Below are positions 46,109 to 57,344 of a stretch of 64,000 nt of DNA, in pieces; position 1 is the stretch's first letter; every line of letters begins with the position of its first letter. The stretch spans positions 558,001 to 622,000 of the forward strand of contig JAHLKG010000015.1 in assembly GCA_025526995.1 (NCBI GenBank), given 5' to 3'. Below the pieces are notes generated by a model that was not told the DNA's origin, searched no databases, and saw nothing but the letters and a program-made list of their open reading frames with translations. Position numbers and translations under genes: made by a program. Source of the stretch: Powellomyces hirtus (taxonomy: Eukaryota > Chytridiomycota > Chytridiomycetes > Spizellomycetales > Powellomycetaceae).

Positions 46109-47332
46109 AAGGCTAAACTCTCTGAATACAATGGCACCAAGTCCGCCAAGAAGATAGAGGAGTTTTTGACTTTCCATAGTAACTTTTATTGGGCTCTCGC
46201 TACCCCCGCCATTCCTGCGGTTATCGGTCCTCCTCCTGTTCCCGCAGTTCCTGCCGTACCATTGCCCATGGCTGACTACGTTGGCACCCTCCAATCCTAC
46301 CTCAAGGGTACTGCTCTTGAGTGGTACAACACTACTTCTGCCGCAGGAGCACCTGCCACTTGGGTAGCCTTCCAAACAGCCCTCATTACCGAATTCTTCC
46401 CTCGCAATCTTCGCAACACAATCGAACTTAGATTGACCAATCTCGCCCTCGGGAACTCACTTGAAGAATTTGTTACAAAGTTCCAAGATGAATGTCATGA
46501 ACTTGATGCCGCTTTGCGTCTCGATCCTACACAAGCTACTATTCCTGCTGCTGACATTATTCGTATTTTTAAAGCAGATCTCCTTAAGAACCCTATCATC
46601 GGTCACTATCTTTACAATGCAATCAATACTTTCGAAATCAATCAAAACCTGGCCGCCGCAGCTGCTGCACCCATTACCATTCAGCAAGCCATAGAAGCTG
46701 CTCGACAAGCTTTTGTCGTTCATGGATTTTTTGACAATAATCCTCTCAATACGTCCTCTCGTGGGCGCGGCGGATCCGGTCGCGGTCGTGGAAGCGGTCG
46801 TGGCCGAGGCGGTCGAGGCGGCCAACAACGATATACTCCTTATTCCAGTCCGCGAATAACCGGAATAGACGATACTGAGAACCTCACGGACGACTTCAAC
46901 AATCTTAACCTCATTCCATATCCACCTGGCGTTAGTCGCAACCTCATCAGCTACAGGCCACCGTATAATTATCCTAGACAAGGTTATCAATCGAGAGGCC
47001 GCGGTCAACGACGTCAAGCACCAACAACACCTTGCCCAATTTGCAATCGAATGGGACATTGGTCCGCTGACTGCTGGTACAATATCGGAAATCAACAACG
47101 TGGTAACCAACGCGGTGGCTCTGGACAACGAGGCCATGGAAATGGTCGCGGCCGAGGCGGTCGAGGCCAATCCAATCAAAACCAAAACCAAGCACAAGGA
47201 ATGGCGAACAACAACATGATGCAGAATCAGTTAAATAAAATTGTCACGCCGCAAGTGCAAGCGGCCATTCAAAGTGCAGTCGATGTCGCTAATGCCCAAC
47301 AACGACAAGTGGGGTTTCTCAACGGTCGTTAG
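46109..47332 (+). pseudogene. gag: Element A (plus) gag, second part
   Basis: Resumes at AAGGC after the C element and encodes the remaining 405 residues of Gag: the central Gag region, RGG repeats, the CCHC knuckle CPICNRMGHWSADC and the Gly/Arg/Gln-rich tail, ending NGR-stop (TAG 47330-47332). The open frame to its left belongs to the C LTR and is not gag. The protease frame overlaps its last 40 bases in the -1 frame. Confidence 0.92.
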
Positions 47333-47394
47333 AGCCCAACGGTAGCTCTGTTTGGCCTCCACATCTACCTACCGTTCAAGATGCACGGAAACCT

Positions 47395-47979
47395 TTGGCC
47401 ACCGGATTATGGATTGCACATGGCCGTATTGGAAAGAAATTTGCCCGAGTATTATTCGATAGCGGAGCAACGGGAATGTTTCTCGACAAGACCTTCGTCA
47501 AAAAACATAAATTCGAAACTAGGCCTACCGAACCACAACAAATAACTCTGGCTGACAAAAAATCTCAAATTCTCCTAGACACCGTTGTCTCCGAACCGTT
47601 AGAACTTCGGAACATTGAATCTCGTTCGCCTTTTATGATTGGACAACTCCCATGGCTCGTCAGCGATCTTATATACGATGCGATCATTGGAACACCTTTT
47701 TGGAACCTTTTTACTCATGCTGAACAATACTTACACGAAAAACAACCTATTCTCCGTTTTACTAATCATTCACCGATACCAAACGCATCCCTTTCCTTTA
47801 CCATCAAATGCGAACGAACATCACGAAAATGGCAACCATTAGACTTTCTCCCTTGGAATTGTCTCTTTCATTTTGACACTACTCCATCTACGAAACAATC
47901 TACATTCACCAAAGCCGCTGCTCATCGCAATATTCAAATGATCGAAGTTACATCTAAGCGATTCAACAAAGCCTGGTGA
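47395..47979 (+). CDS. Element A (plus) aspartic protease frame
   Basis: The frame is open from 47293, overlapping the gag end, to TGA at 47977-47979. The DSGA active site is in LFDSGATGMFLD, and DLIYDAIIGTPFW follows. Relative to gag it is in the -1 frame. I see no canonical X-XXY-YYZ slippery heptamer in the overlap. Relative to pol it is in the same frame, with only one stop between them. No ATG marks a separate start. Access by frameshifting or re-initiation is inferred. Confidence 0.85.
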   Translation: MATGLWIAHGRIGKKFARVLFDSGATGMFLDKTFVKKHKFETRPTEPQQITLADKKSQILLDTVVSEPLELRNIESRSPFMIGQLPWLVSDLIYDAIIGTPFWNLFTHAEQYLHEKQPILRFTNHSPIPNASLSFTIKCERTSRKWQPLDFLPWNCLFHFDTTPSTKQSTFTKAAAHRNIQMIEVTSKRFNKAW

Positions 47980-48003
47980 CGAAATAAATTTGAAGACAAT
48001 ACT

Positions 48004-51000
48004 GTGTGCCGATTGGCCCTCAACGAAATTTCTGAGGATCCGGAACGGTTTAGGGGAAACCCCGAACTTTTGAAAGATTCTTTGGAAAAGTACGTTGATA
48101 CCCTATTCAAGGAACCGCAAGGCTTACCACCTGATTGGGGAGAAGATAATTTCCAAATCGAACTCGTCGAAGGCGCTGAACCTGTCTGGCATCCTCTCCG
48201 CCACATGAATAAGGAAGAATTAGCCGAACTGAAAAAGCAAATTCAACTGATGCTTGAGAAAGGATGGATACAGCACTCCTCAAGCCCATGGGGAGCTAGT
48301 GTCGTCTTCGCCAAGAAGAAAGATGGAGGACTATGTATTTGTTGGGACTATCGAGGTCTCAACTCCGTCACAAAGAAAGATCGAACACCTCTTCCGAATA
48401 TCCGCGAAATGCGTGACCGAATTCAAGGATGCGAATACTTCAGTCTTATCGATATTAAGGAAGCCTATCATCGTTTGCTCATTCGAAAACAAGATCGGGA
48501 AAAGACCGCCATACGCACAAGATTTGGTCATTTCGAATACCTCGTCATGCCTTTCGGCTTAACCAATGCTCCTGCCGCATTCCAACGATTAATGAACAAA
48601 ATTTTTCACAAAGACTACGACGATTTCGTTAACTCATATCTCGACAATATCCTCATCTTCTCAAAGACATTGGAGGAACATCAGAAACATGTAGACCTAG
48701 TCCTCAAGAAGCTCGAAGAACATCAACTTTACGTCAAACCGTCTAAATGTGTCTGGACCGTGCCTGAAGTTGAATGGTGTGGACACGTCTTGGGTCGAAA
48801 TGGAATTCGCATCGCCCCTTCGAAGATCCAAGTGATTAAGGACTGGCCTAGACCTACGACGACAAAAGGAGTTCAATCATTCCTTGGCCTCGCCAACTAT
48901 TTCCTTGACTTTGTCAAAGATTATTCGAATATTGCTCTTCCATTATCCAACATTCAATCAGCGAAAGTCAAGTTCCAATGGGAAGCCGATCAAGAGCAAG
49001 CATTCCAGAAACTGAAGGAAGCACTTATCAACGCGCCAGCTCTAGCAACTATCGATGAAAGTAAACCTATCTACGTCTACACAGATTCGTCTGGCTACGC
49101 TATTGCTGGATGGATCGGACAACCATATGATGACGAGACCATACCAACGAATCTTCCTCGTCTCGTCGGCGAATGGAAACAATTACCTCGCCTCCGACCT
49201 GTCGTTTTCTATTCTCGCAAGATGAAGGGCGCTGAGAATCGGTATCCGACACACAAACAAGAACTACTCACATTAGTCAAGATGCTTGTAGCCAATAGAC
49301 CATACCTGGTTGGACGTCCGTTTCGGTGCTTCAGCGATCACAAAGGCTTAGAATTTATCCAAACACAACCTCACCTTAGCCAAAGACAAGCTCGATGGGT
49401 CGAGATTCTACAAGAATACGATTTTACGATTCAGTACATTCCAGGGAGGTGGAATCATATTGCGGACATTCTCTCCCGAAGTGCTATTTACGCTCCACGT
49501 TGTGATGAATGTCAAAGACGTATCGATATGCATACTCAGGTCAACAACATGATGGATGGCATTCCTCCTATAGCCGGAACAACAATTGATCTTTGCACGA
49601 CACCAACGTATTCTATCCAAGAATGGAAACAAGCTTTAGCCATTGATCCCTACTCGGAATATCTCGAAGAGATTTGTAAGAAACTTGATCACAAAAAGAC
49701 CGCAAAAGAACGACGGTATACTTTCCAAGATGGAATCGCTCACCATGAAGGACGTCTTTACGTACCTGAAAGCCTACGCCCAAAAGTCTTACGCCAATTT
49801 CACGATGATTTAGCCACTGGAGGTCACCTCGGCGTTAAGAAAACACTCGCTCGAATCCTTGTCGATTACTATTGGCCCAACGTTAGACAAGACGTCATGA
49901 AGTATGTCGGAACATGTAAATCCTGCCGACAATTTAAACCTGGTCATCGTCGTTACGGATTTCTACGACCACTTCCTGTGCCATTGGGAAGATGGCATAC
50001 CATTGGATTCGATATCTTCTATATCGGAGATGAAGCATGTCTCGCCTGTATCGATTATCTATCAGGACGTGCTATCCTTTCAGCAGTCAACAAGAACATT
50101 GGCGGCAAAGAACTTGCTGTCGTTTTTCTGGTTCGAGTATGGAAATATGTCGGGACTCCAAAAGTCTTTGTTACGGACCGCGAACCTCGAGCACTTTCAG
50201 ATTTTTTCCTTGCTTTTGATATCTTACTCGGCATTAAACACGAATTCGCCACAGCTCGACACCAGCAAACTGATGGGAAAGTTGAACGAGCCATTCAAAC
50301 ACTGAAGAGAATCTTTAAGCAGTATCTCAACTACGATAAGAGCAATTGGAAGAAGTTACTCCCACTTGTGGAATTCGCCTTCAACACTGCCCCTAGAAGC
50401 GAATATGAAGGCCTGACACCATTCGAAGTAGACCTTGGCCGTACAGTCATCTTACCTGGATGGAATCCTCTCCTAGAAGGACAAGAACTTCATTTACGCG
50501 GAGTCGATAAGGCCGAGCTCGAAAGATATCATAAGGGACAAGAAAAGATAGCCCGAATCGTACGCAAAAATCTACGTCGAGCACAAGATGAATACGCCCG
50601 ACACTATGACAAAGGCCGCACTTCTATCGCTTACAATATTGGAGATCTCGTTGATCTCAATCGCAAGGGTATAGACCTTGAGGTTAACGTAAGAAGAGGC
50701 CCTCGATTCTCTACTATATGGATTGGACCCTACAAAGTCATCGCCAAAGGTGATCATCCTGACACCTACAAACTCGACCTCTCGCCTTCAAAGATTAGTG
50801 GCATTTGGCCTGTCTTCCACGTTGATATCCCACGCCCTCACGCAATAGACCAGTATCCACAACGCGAAGTCGAACAACCACCCGAACCAATCGAAGTTCG
50901 AGGAGAACAAGAATGGGTTGTCGAAGACATCATTGATGAACGGCGCCATAAGCGAAACCTCTTGGTCAAATGGGCAGGATGGGCCGACCCTACATGGGAA

Positions 51001-51096
51001 CCTGAGTCTGAACTCCGACAAATACCTGCCTATCAACAATGGCGAACAGCCCATCCTCACTCTCTGGCAATTCAGCCGCGTATGAAGAAAAGATAA
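48004..51096 (+). CDS. pol: Element A (plus) Pol: RT, RNase H, integrase, chromodomain
   Basis: An open frame of 1,030 codons, the only full-length A pol in the window. RT: WGASVVFAKKKDGG and LIDIKEAYHRLL, but the active site is YLDN (212-215) where the other A copies have YLDD. RNase H begins at YVYTDSSGYA. The integrase zinc finger is at about 600-643, and the core residues are Asp in GFDIF (about 669), Asp in VTDREP (about 724) and Glu in VERAIQT (about 762). The GPY module is near 907 and the chromodomain is at about 970-1018 (EWVVEDIIDERR, LVKWAGW, PTWEP). The GTG start shown is nominal, since the frame joins the protease upstream across one TGA. The Asp-to-Asn change should abolish reverse transcription. 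Confidence 0.93.
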   Translation: MCRLALNEISEDPERFRGNPELLKDSLEKYVDTLFKEPQGLPPDWGEDNFQIELVEGAEPVWHPLRHMNKEELAELKKQIQLMLEKGWIQHSSSPWGASVVFAKKKDGGLCICWDYRGLNSVTKKDRTPLPNIREMRDRIQGCEYFSLIDIKEAYHRLLIRKQDREKTAIRTRFGHFEYLVMPFGLTNAPAAFQRLMNKIFHKDYDDFVNSYLDNILIFSKTLEEHQKHVDLVLKKLEEHQLYVKPSKCVWTVPEVEWCGHVLGRNGIRIAPSKIQVIKDWPRPTTTKGVQSFLGLANYFLDFVKDYSNIALPLSNIQSAKVKFQWEADQEQAFQKLKEALINAPALATIDESKPIYVYTDSSGYAIAGWIGQPYDDETIPTNLPRLVGEWKQLPRLRPVVFYSRKMKGAENRYPTHKQELLTLVKMLVANRPYLVGRPFRCFSDHKGLEFIQTQPHLSQRQARWVEILQEYDFTIQYIPGRWNHIADILSRSAIYAPRCDECQRRIDMHTQVNNMMDGIPPIAGTTIDLCTTPTYSIQEWKQALAIDPYSEYLEEICKKLDHKKTAKERRYTFQDGIAHHEGRLYVPESLRPKVLRQFHDDLATGGHLGVKKTLARILVDYYWPNVRQDVMKYVGTCKSCRQFKPGHRRYGFLRPLPVPLGRWHTIGFDIFYIGDEACLACIDYLSGRAILSAVNKNIGGKELAVVFLVRVWKYVGTPKVFVTDREPRALSDFFLAFDILLGIKHEFATARHQQTDGKVERAIQTLKRIFKQYLNYDKSNWKKLLPLVEFAFNTAPRSEYEGLTPFEVDLGRTVILPGWNPLLEGQELHLRGVDKAELERYHKGQEKIARIVRKNLRRAQDEYARHYDKGRTSIAYNIGDLVDLNRKGIDLEVNVRRGPRFSTIWIGPYKVIAKGDHPDTYKLDLSPSKISGIWPVFHVDIPRPHAIDQYPQREVEQPPEPIEVRGEQEWVVEDIIDERRHKRNLLVKWAGWADPTWEPESELRQIPAYQQWRTAHPHSLAIQPRMKKR

Positions 51097-51152
51097 ACTT
51101 CATCACTACTCAACAAAGACGGATTGGCTTCGCCTTGTCTCTCTTCGCATTA

Positions 51153-51335
51153 CGCGCGGCGACGCAATAACCGACCTACAAACACATCACGCGCGGCGAC
51201 GCAATAACCGACCTAAACACAATGACATGCGCGGCGACGCAAGAACTGACCTACATACACATACAAACACTTCGACACGAGGGACGCCTCTGTCGCATAC
51301 ACAAACATCGCGCGCCAACGCAAGAACTGAGCACT
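51153..51335 (+). repeat. Imperfect tandem repeats in element A 3' region
   Basis: Three copies of a motif of about 37-39 bp starting CGCGCGGCGACGCAA begin at 51153, 51190 and about 51228. A degraded fourth copy (CGCGCCAACGCAAGAACTGA) lies near 51308. They sit between the pol stop and the 3' LTR. The minus-strand A copies are truncated before this point, so the repeats cannot be compared. Confidence 0.75.
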
Positions 51336-51417
51336 GCGTCAACAGTCTAAAATGAACATGAGCTCTCCCTTTCTATTCATCCCCTTCACATTCATCTACG
51401 ATGCTTCCTCAGGGTCT

Positions 51418-51425
51418 GAGGGAGG
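51418..51425 (+). other. Element A polypurine tract
   Basis: GAGGGAGG lies directly before the 3' LTR start TGTCGGGG, the expected plus-strand priming site. Confidence 0.75.
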
Positions 51426-51703
51426 TGTCGGGGAAACCTCATATTCTTATACTTCTTCGTGACTTTCTGATTACGTTATACGCGATCCTTTGTTCGGGCT
51501 GGCCACCCGTTCATCGGTGATACACATGACTCCTGACTCATAGGCAATAAAGCGCCTCGCGGATAAATTATGTGTGCGCCACCCTGACACGCATTATATA
51601 AAGCTGTCAGCCGCTGGTCGCCTTCTCCGCTCGTTACCTTACAACACACGATAATACACACTATTTATTACTACCAACTATCAAAGCTTCCTTTGACGTT
51701 ACA
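51426..51703 (+). repeat. Element A 3' LTR (plus)
   Basis: A 278-bp LTR with the same TGT...ACA ends as the 5' copy at 39457. The target duplication CCACG follows at 51704. Confidence 0.95.
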
Positions 51704-51918
51704 CCACGGATCGATTGCTCGGACAGGGGGTGTATTGGAATGTTGAGCCTTGCGTACTCAACGTTAGTCCTTACATTAGATCCTTACTTGGATTCTCCGG
51801 CTAGAATGCGTGGCCGTGATACCGGTAACGCTAAAAGCTGAATTGGATCACGCGTGATCATGTGATCGGAGAAAAAGTAGATTAGAACGCTCGACAAGCA
51901 AAATATTACCGATAAGAC
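51704..51918 (+). mobile_element. Copia element D: purine tract and truncated 3' LTR
   Basis: Past the A element the interrupted sequence resumes. After the B/Copia fusion stop it reads GATCGATTGCTCGGACAGGGGG and then TGTATTGGAATG at 51731. A G-run followed by TGT... just after Copia RNase H is the layout of a Copia 3' end, so 51731-51918 is read as the first 188 bp of the D LTR. It is cut by C copy 4. No second D LTR is visible. Confidence 0.6.
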
Positions 51919-52158
51919 TGTTAGCACGTACAGACTCTGTCATCGAGTCACAACTGCGCCATCGCAGGGCGTATCACGTGATCACGTGAACCCACGTGAT
52001 CAACTCCGATATAAGTAGTTTTCCTTACATACTTAATATATCGGTGGGACTTTTCTCTTTTTCTCGAATAGAGCGGGATTAAGTTACTTCGTTGTTCTGC
52101 TCAGTCAACTACCCTGAAAGCTTCCTCAACTATCTACCCAGATACTCTCAGACCAACA
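51919..52158 (+). repeat. Copia C 5' LTR, copy 4
   Basis: A 240-bp LTR with the CACGTG pair (here ATCACGTGATCACGTGAACC, one box extended) and TATAAGTAG. The primer binding site GGTTATGAGCCCTG is at 52159-52172. Confidence 0.93.
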
Positions 52159-52162
52159 GGTT

Positions 52163-55100
52163 ATGAGCCCTGAAACGGTAGGCAACGAAACGAGCCCCCG
52201 GTACACTCGTAGTATGTTAAGACGCCTAACGGGTCAACGGACCCCAGGGTCCAATACGCTACAACGAGCCGTAGAACGTGCCGCCAAGAAAAGCGCACAA
52301 GTGCCTGGTGAGTAGACATCACCAAGCAATGGAGGGAACTCTGCCAGAAACGATACACTGGCAGAGCCAATGCCTTTGAGTGTTGATGCCAACGAGGGCG
52401 ACGATGCATTGGAAGGGCGTACCCGAAACATCGACCGACGCGATGGCAAGGTCGATACCCGTCCCCTATCAAGCAGTACGGATGATCACAGAACGATCAA
52501 CTACAGTACTCCAGCGGCATTCCCAAGTGGGGAATCTGCGAACACCGTGCATGTACGCCCGCGTGGGGCGGACATGGATAGGATAGATCGGCTTGAGAAT
52601 TCTCTAGCCCAACTAACGGAAATGCTCCAAATGAAATGGCGCATGGATCAGGATATGAACATCCCGATCAACCCTCAGGTACGTACGGCGCAACGGCACG
52701 TACGCACACCATCACCCACTCGCAACGACGGGTTCGCTGCACCGTGGACAGAGTACAATCAGGAGATTGGAGCTCAACAGGAATACCAACGTTCTCCATT
52801 CGAACGCCGCCCTACATCACCGACATCGAGCATACACAGCGTGACAACCAAAATCATCGACAGTTGAGGTGCGAAGGCTTTTGTGGATGGAACGCTGAAA
52901 GATATTGGGTCCTACAATGAAGAATCCAATATGGTCAAACTTCAAACGTTCATCGACAAGATTGAGACAGTTGTGAAGTACGAAATGGTTCCGCCCGAGT
53001 TTCTCGTAGATTTTGTGGCTGCGAAACTCACAGGATGGGCATACACTTGGTGGCAGTCGCTCTCCCCAAGCAAAAGGAACGAAATTACGACGTGGCATGA
53101 CTTTGAAGACGTTGATTCAGGCAGAACCAACACCGGTCTTAGGTCCACCCTTCTGGCGCGTTTTGCGCCACAAAACCACACAAGAGATTCGCTGCAGAAA
53201 TTACGGGAATTGCGTTCCAAAGGCCGCATGGATGAGTACATCACTCAGTTCAACATGCTGGCATTTTCTCTGCCGAAGACACCGGATTACGTCCTTCAGG
53301 ATTACTTCATCAACGCGCTAACACCAGACCTTGCGGCCTTGGTTCAGGCTAATGAAGAAAACATAACGGATTTGAGCAGTTTACAGGCCGCTGCATCCAG
53401 GATCGCCGCCAACATGGCTAAGAAACCTAGCGGGACCTCAACGGATACGCGACCAGGTGCCGCACACACTGACGCCTCTAAGAAACAAAAGGGTAGCAAG
53501 ACCCACGGGGAGAAGTCAACGAACGGCAAGAAGGACAAGGATCCACTCCATCAAACAAAGGCCAATCACACAAGTTGGGTTGTTGGGCCTGTGGAGACAC
53601 TAAACACCGGACACAGGAGTGCAAAGTGTTAAAGAAGTTCAAATCCGAGATGGAGAAGAACAAGACGAAGCAGTCGTCTGATGGTGCTGTTAGCACAAAT
53701 GCTGTGGAAGCATTACACGTCTGGGTCCGCCAAGAACAACCGTATGAAGCCCTCATCGACTCTGGTGCCACGGACCACATGACACCTCACAAAGCGACCT
53801 TGGATCACTCAACCATGTACAGTGATGTCAGAGCTGTTATGCTTCCTGACAAAACATCACTACCCTCTACAGTTCGAGGTACGGTACGAGTAGAAGTTAA
53901 CGACTATCCGAATCCGCTCGAGTTGGGCGGAGTCCTGCATGTGCCAGGATTACGACGAGATCTCGTATCGGTAGCGAAATGTAACGATCAAGGTGTTGAC
54001 GTGCTCTTCAAATCGAATGGAGACGTCATTTTCACGCGAGACGGCAAAGATATTGCCAAAGGCGTACGCCGCAACAACGCGTATTACCTGCAAGGTACGC
54101 TGCTATCTGAAAGTCTGTGGTCAGATTCAGAAGCATGCACTGTCGAAGTCTCTCCTACACTCGCTCATGCTCGTCTTGGACACGTTGGCAAACACGTCCT
54201 GGAGAAGATGGCATCGGTTATGGACAGTTGGTCCGTAGTGGGGGATCTAAGTGACTTCAAAGATTGTGAAGCCTGCGTGCTAGGAAAAGCCGCTCGTCTT
54301 CCATTCTCCCTTGGTAATGCTGAAACCAGGGAGATCTGTGAGCTGATGCATTCAGACCTACAGGGACCATTTCGTATCCCTGGTTACGAAGGATCACGCT
54401 ATTCGCTGGAGTTCATTGAACACACATCCAGATACGTGACTGTTTTCCCTATTCCTTCAAAGGACTCAGCAGTCATACTCGACAAGTTTCTCATCTACAA
54501 GGCTTGGATTGAGAAACAGACTGACCGACAAATCAAGATCCTACGTACGGATCGAGGCACCGAATACTTTGGCGAGGTTCTAGAGTACCTATTCAAAAAT
54601 GGTATCACCCATCAAAAGTCCGCGGCCTATTCGAGTCAGCAAAACGGGATTGCCGAACGATGGCATCGCACGGCGCTGGACAGGGTCCGCGCCACCTTCG
54701 CGGATACAAAACTACCTCGAAGATTCTGGCCTGCTTTACTGGTAGCGGCTGGATACATCTATTCCCTTACGTACAACCGCATCAACAAGAAGACGCCGCA
54801 TGAAATACTGTTTGGCCGGCGTCCTGATGTCGCCCATCTCCGGCGTATCGGTTGCGTGGCGTATTCTGTCCTAACGAGCAAAGGACGCGATAAAATGGGG
54901 AATCGAGCAAAGAAGGCTTACTTGGTAGGCTATGCTCAACCCTCAGGTACCAAGGGGTATCTGGTTTGGGATCCTATCACTGACAAGGTCGAAGTGTCAC
55001 GAGACGTGATCTTCAAAGAAGACTTGGGGCTCGAACCCAAATATCAGCAGGATCCAGCACATCTTGACCTTCTAGATGAGGAGAGTCAGGAGGATGACGT

Positions 55101-57344
55101 CGAATACACCGTGGAGGCGATTATCGACGAGCGCCGCAGTAAGGTGCACACAAAAGAGTACTTGGTTAAGTGGGAGGGATATCAAGAACCTACTTGGGAG
55201 TCCCGACTTTCACTACTCGATACTACCGCATTGGATGACTGGGAGAATCGAGTTGCCGCGTACGATGTTGGCACACGACGAAATGACCCCATTGCTGCAT
55301 ACGCCGCCCGCACGCGGACTCAAGCAACGATCAACGAAGACGCCATGACATGGAAGCAAGCGATGAAAACCCCTCAGAAGGAGGGATTTCTCAAGGCTGC
55401 ACGCATTGAGTACCAATCCCTGGTCGACAACGGTACATGGGAGCTCACTAAGCGTCCACGTCACAAGCGTGTGATCGGAACAACATGGGTCTTTCGAACG
55501 AAGGTCAATCCCGATGGCACCTTTAACAAGTTCAAAGCCAGAGCAGTGGCTCAAGGCTTCTCTCAACAACCCGGTCGCGACTTTGGTGACACCTACTCAC
55601 CTACGCTACCATTCACAGCGCTACGCCTCTTCTTGGTGTACTGTGTCCAGCACGGGCTGGACATCCATAGTATGGACGCTGTCACCGCCTTACTTAACAG
55701 TGATATTGATAAGGATATCTATATCGAGCAGTTTGAGGGATTCGAAGATCTGGATCACCCCAAAGGCGATTGGGTCCTGAAGCTACTGAAAGCTCTCTAC
55801 GGCCTGAAGCAATCACCTCTTCTTTGGTATGAGACCTTGAAGACTGCACTGTTGAAGCTCGGCTACGAAGCGGTTTCTGTATGCCCGTGTATCTTTTTCA
55901 AGTACGCGACAGACGACCGTACACCACCGACGAACGACAACTTGGTTCTTATTCTCGTCTTCGTCGACGTTCTGCTTATTGCAGCGAAGGATCCGGAGAT
56001 TCTGGCGAACAGCAAGATGGAGCTCCATTTGAAGTTCAAGTTTACGGAACAAGGTCGCGTCACTAGTCACCTTGGTCTCGTCTACAAGTATGACTTTGAG
56101 TCTCCTGTCCGTACCCTCGAAATCTCAAATGTCAAGTACATCGACAACGCTCTTGAACAATTCGGCATGAGCGACTGCCATCCTGTCTCCACCCCGTACG
56201 CCGTGTCAGCGCATAACCAACAACCGGAGGATTCGACACCCTTCACGAATCTCAAAATGTATCAGGAAGCAGTGGGGGTCCTCACTTGGGCCTCCATCAC
56301 ATGGCGATGGGATATCGCCACTGCAGTCGGATACGTTGCGTGCCACGTGGCCGCACCTACCAACTCCGACTGGAACAATGTTAAGCGCATTTTCCGCTAG
56401 TTGAAGGGTACCCGCGACTATGCCCTCAAGTTTACATCCGAAAGAAATGATCCGCGTGGCCTACGTGTATTCACGGATGCGGATTATGCAGGAGAACTCA
56501 CCGACCGGACGTCCACTACAGGTATTTGGCCCTTTACAATGGGTTTCCTGTTCTGTGGAAAAGCAGCAAGCAGAAGTGCACCGCCCAAAGTACGACCGAA
56601 GCGGAGTACATAGCTGCCAGTACCGGCCACAACGAAGCCAAATGGCTACGCCAACTCTTGGCGGAAGTTTTGGGACCTCAACCGGATTTCAAATCTCGAC
56701 CGGTCCCTCTCCACATCGATAATCAGAGCGCCGGGGCCTTGATTCAGTCTAAGGCTATCAACCAACGCACCAAACACATCAACGTTCGGTACCACGCTAT
56801 ACGCGATTCGTTCGCGAAGCAAATTATCGAAATCATCGACACCAATACGGACGATCAACTGGCGGACATCTTTACGAAGCCTTTCCCAGCTGTCAAACAT
56901 AAAGACACTGTCCTGAAGATTACGAATGGGACTCATATATTTGGGGAACGCATACGCAATGAGGGCGCGTCTACGGAAGCACACCGAGCTCAAGTGTTAC
57001 TCGCTGAATGTCAGGAGACTTACTCACAACACTGGCTTACCTTGGCATCTACACAGCAATTGCGGAACCCGAAGCAATGCCCCCCAAGGAGGATGGGCCT
57101 GCCCCTCCTCCATCATCCTCATCGCTTGAGGGTGAGCGTCAGCTTGGAGAGATCGGTGATCCCTCCAACTCCTCGGCTTCCCCCTCCTCCTCCTCTTCCT
57201 CATCCTTTTTGGAGCCTCCAGCTCCAGGATGTCCCACATCCTCTTCACCTCCGCTGCAGACTTCTTGTCCGCAGTCTTCTTCTTCGCCTGGGCTGTACCC
57301 TTGCCCTTCCCAACCGCCAGCTTCCGGCTCCGCCGGTCCTCTAG
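52163..57344 (+). pseudogene. gag-pol: Copia C gag-pol, copy 4, multiple stops and frameshifts
   Basis: Starts at the ATG inside the primer binding site; the next Met of other copies is ACG here. Lesions: TAG 52313-52315 (codon 51), TGA 52865-52867 (CGA elsewhere), a frameshift near 53535 before the zinc knuckle, TAG 56398-56400 before RNase H, and a missing T near 56525. Between them a 941-codon frame (53575-56400) keeps the zinc knuckle, DSGA protease, integrase, chromodomain and most of RT. The RT active site is FVDV (55960-55971) instead of FVDD. Part of the central region matches copy 3 almost exactly, while the ends are more diverged. This hints at gene conversion. Confidence 0.9.

Larger units (their letters stand above)
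39457..51703 (+). mobile_element. Gypsy element A, plus strand, complete but with nested C insertion
   Basis: LTRs at 39457-39734 and 51426-51703 flank gag, protease and pol. A 5-bp target duplication CCACG lies on both sides (39452-39456 and 51704-51708), so this is an undisturbed insertion into the B/Copia sequence. A C element sits in codon 48 of gag. Without C and one copy of its 5-bp duplication the element would be about 6.07 kb. The LTRs are close to identical, so the insertion is young. Confidence 0.95.

Noticed and set aside
51153..51335. Possible CRISPR-like array
   Set aside because: The copies are imperfect, adjacent and few, without regular unique spacers, and the context is a eukaryotic retrotransposon.
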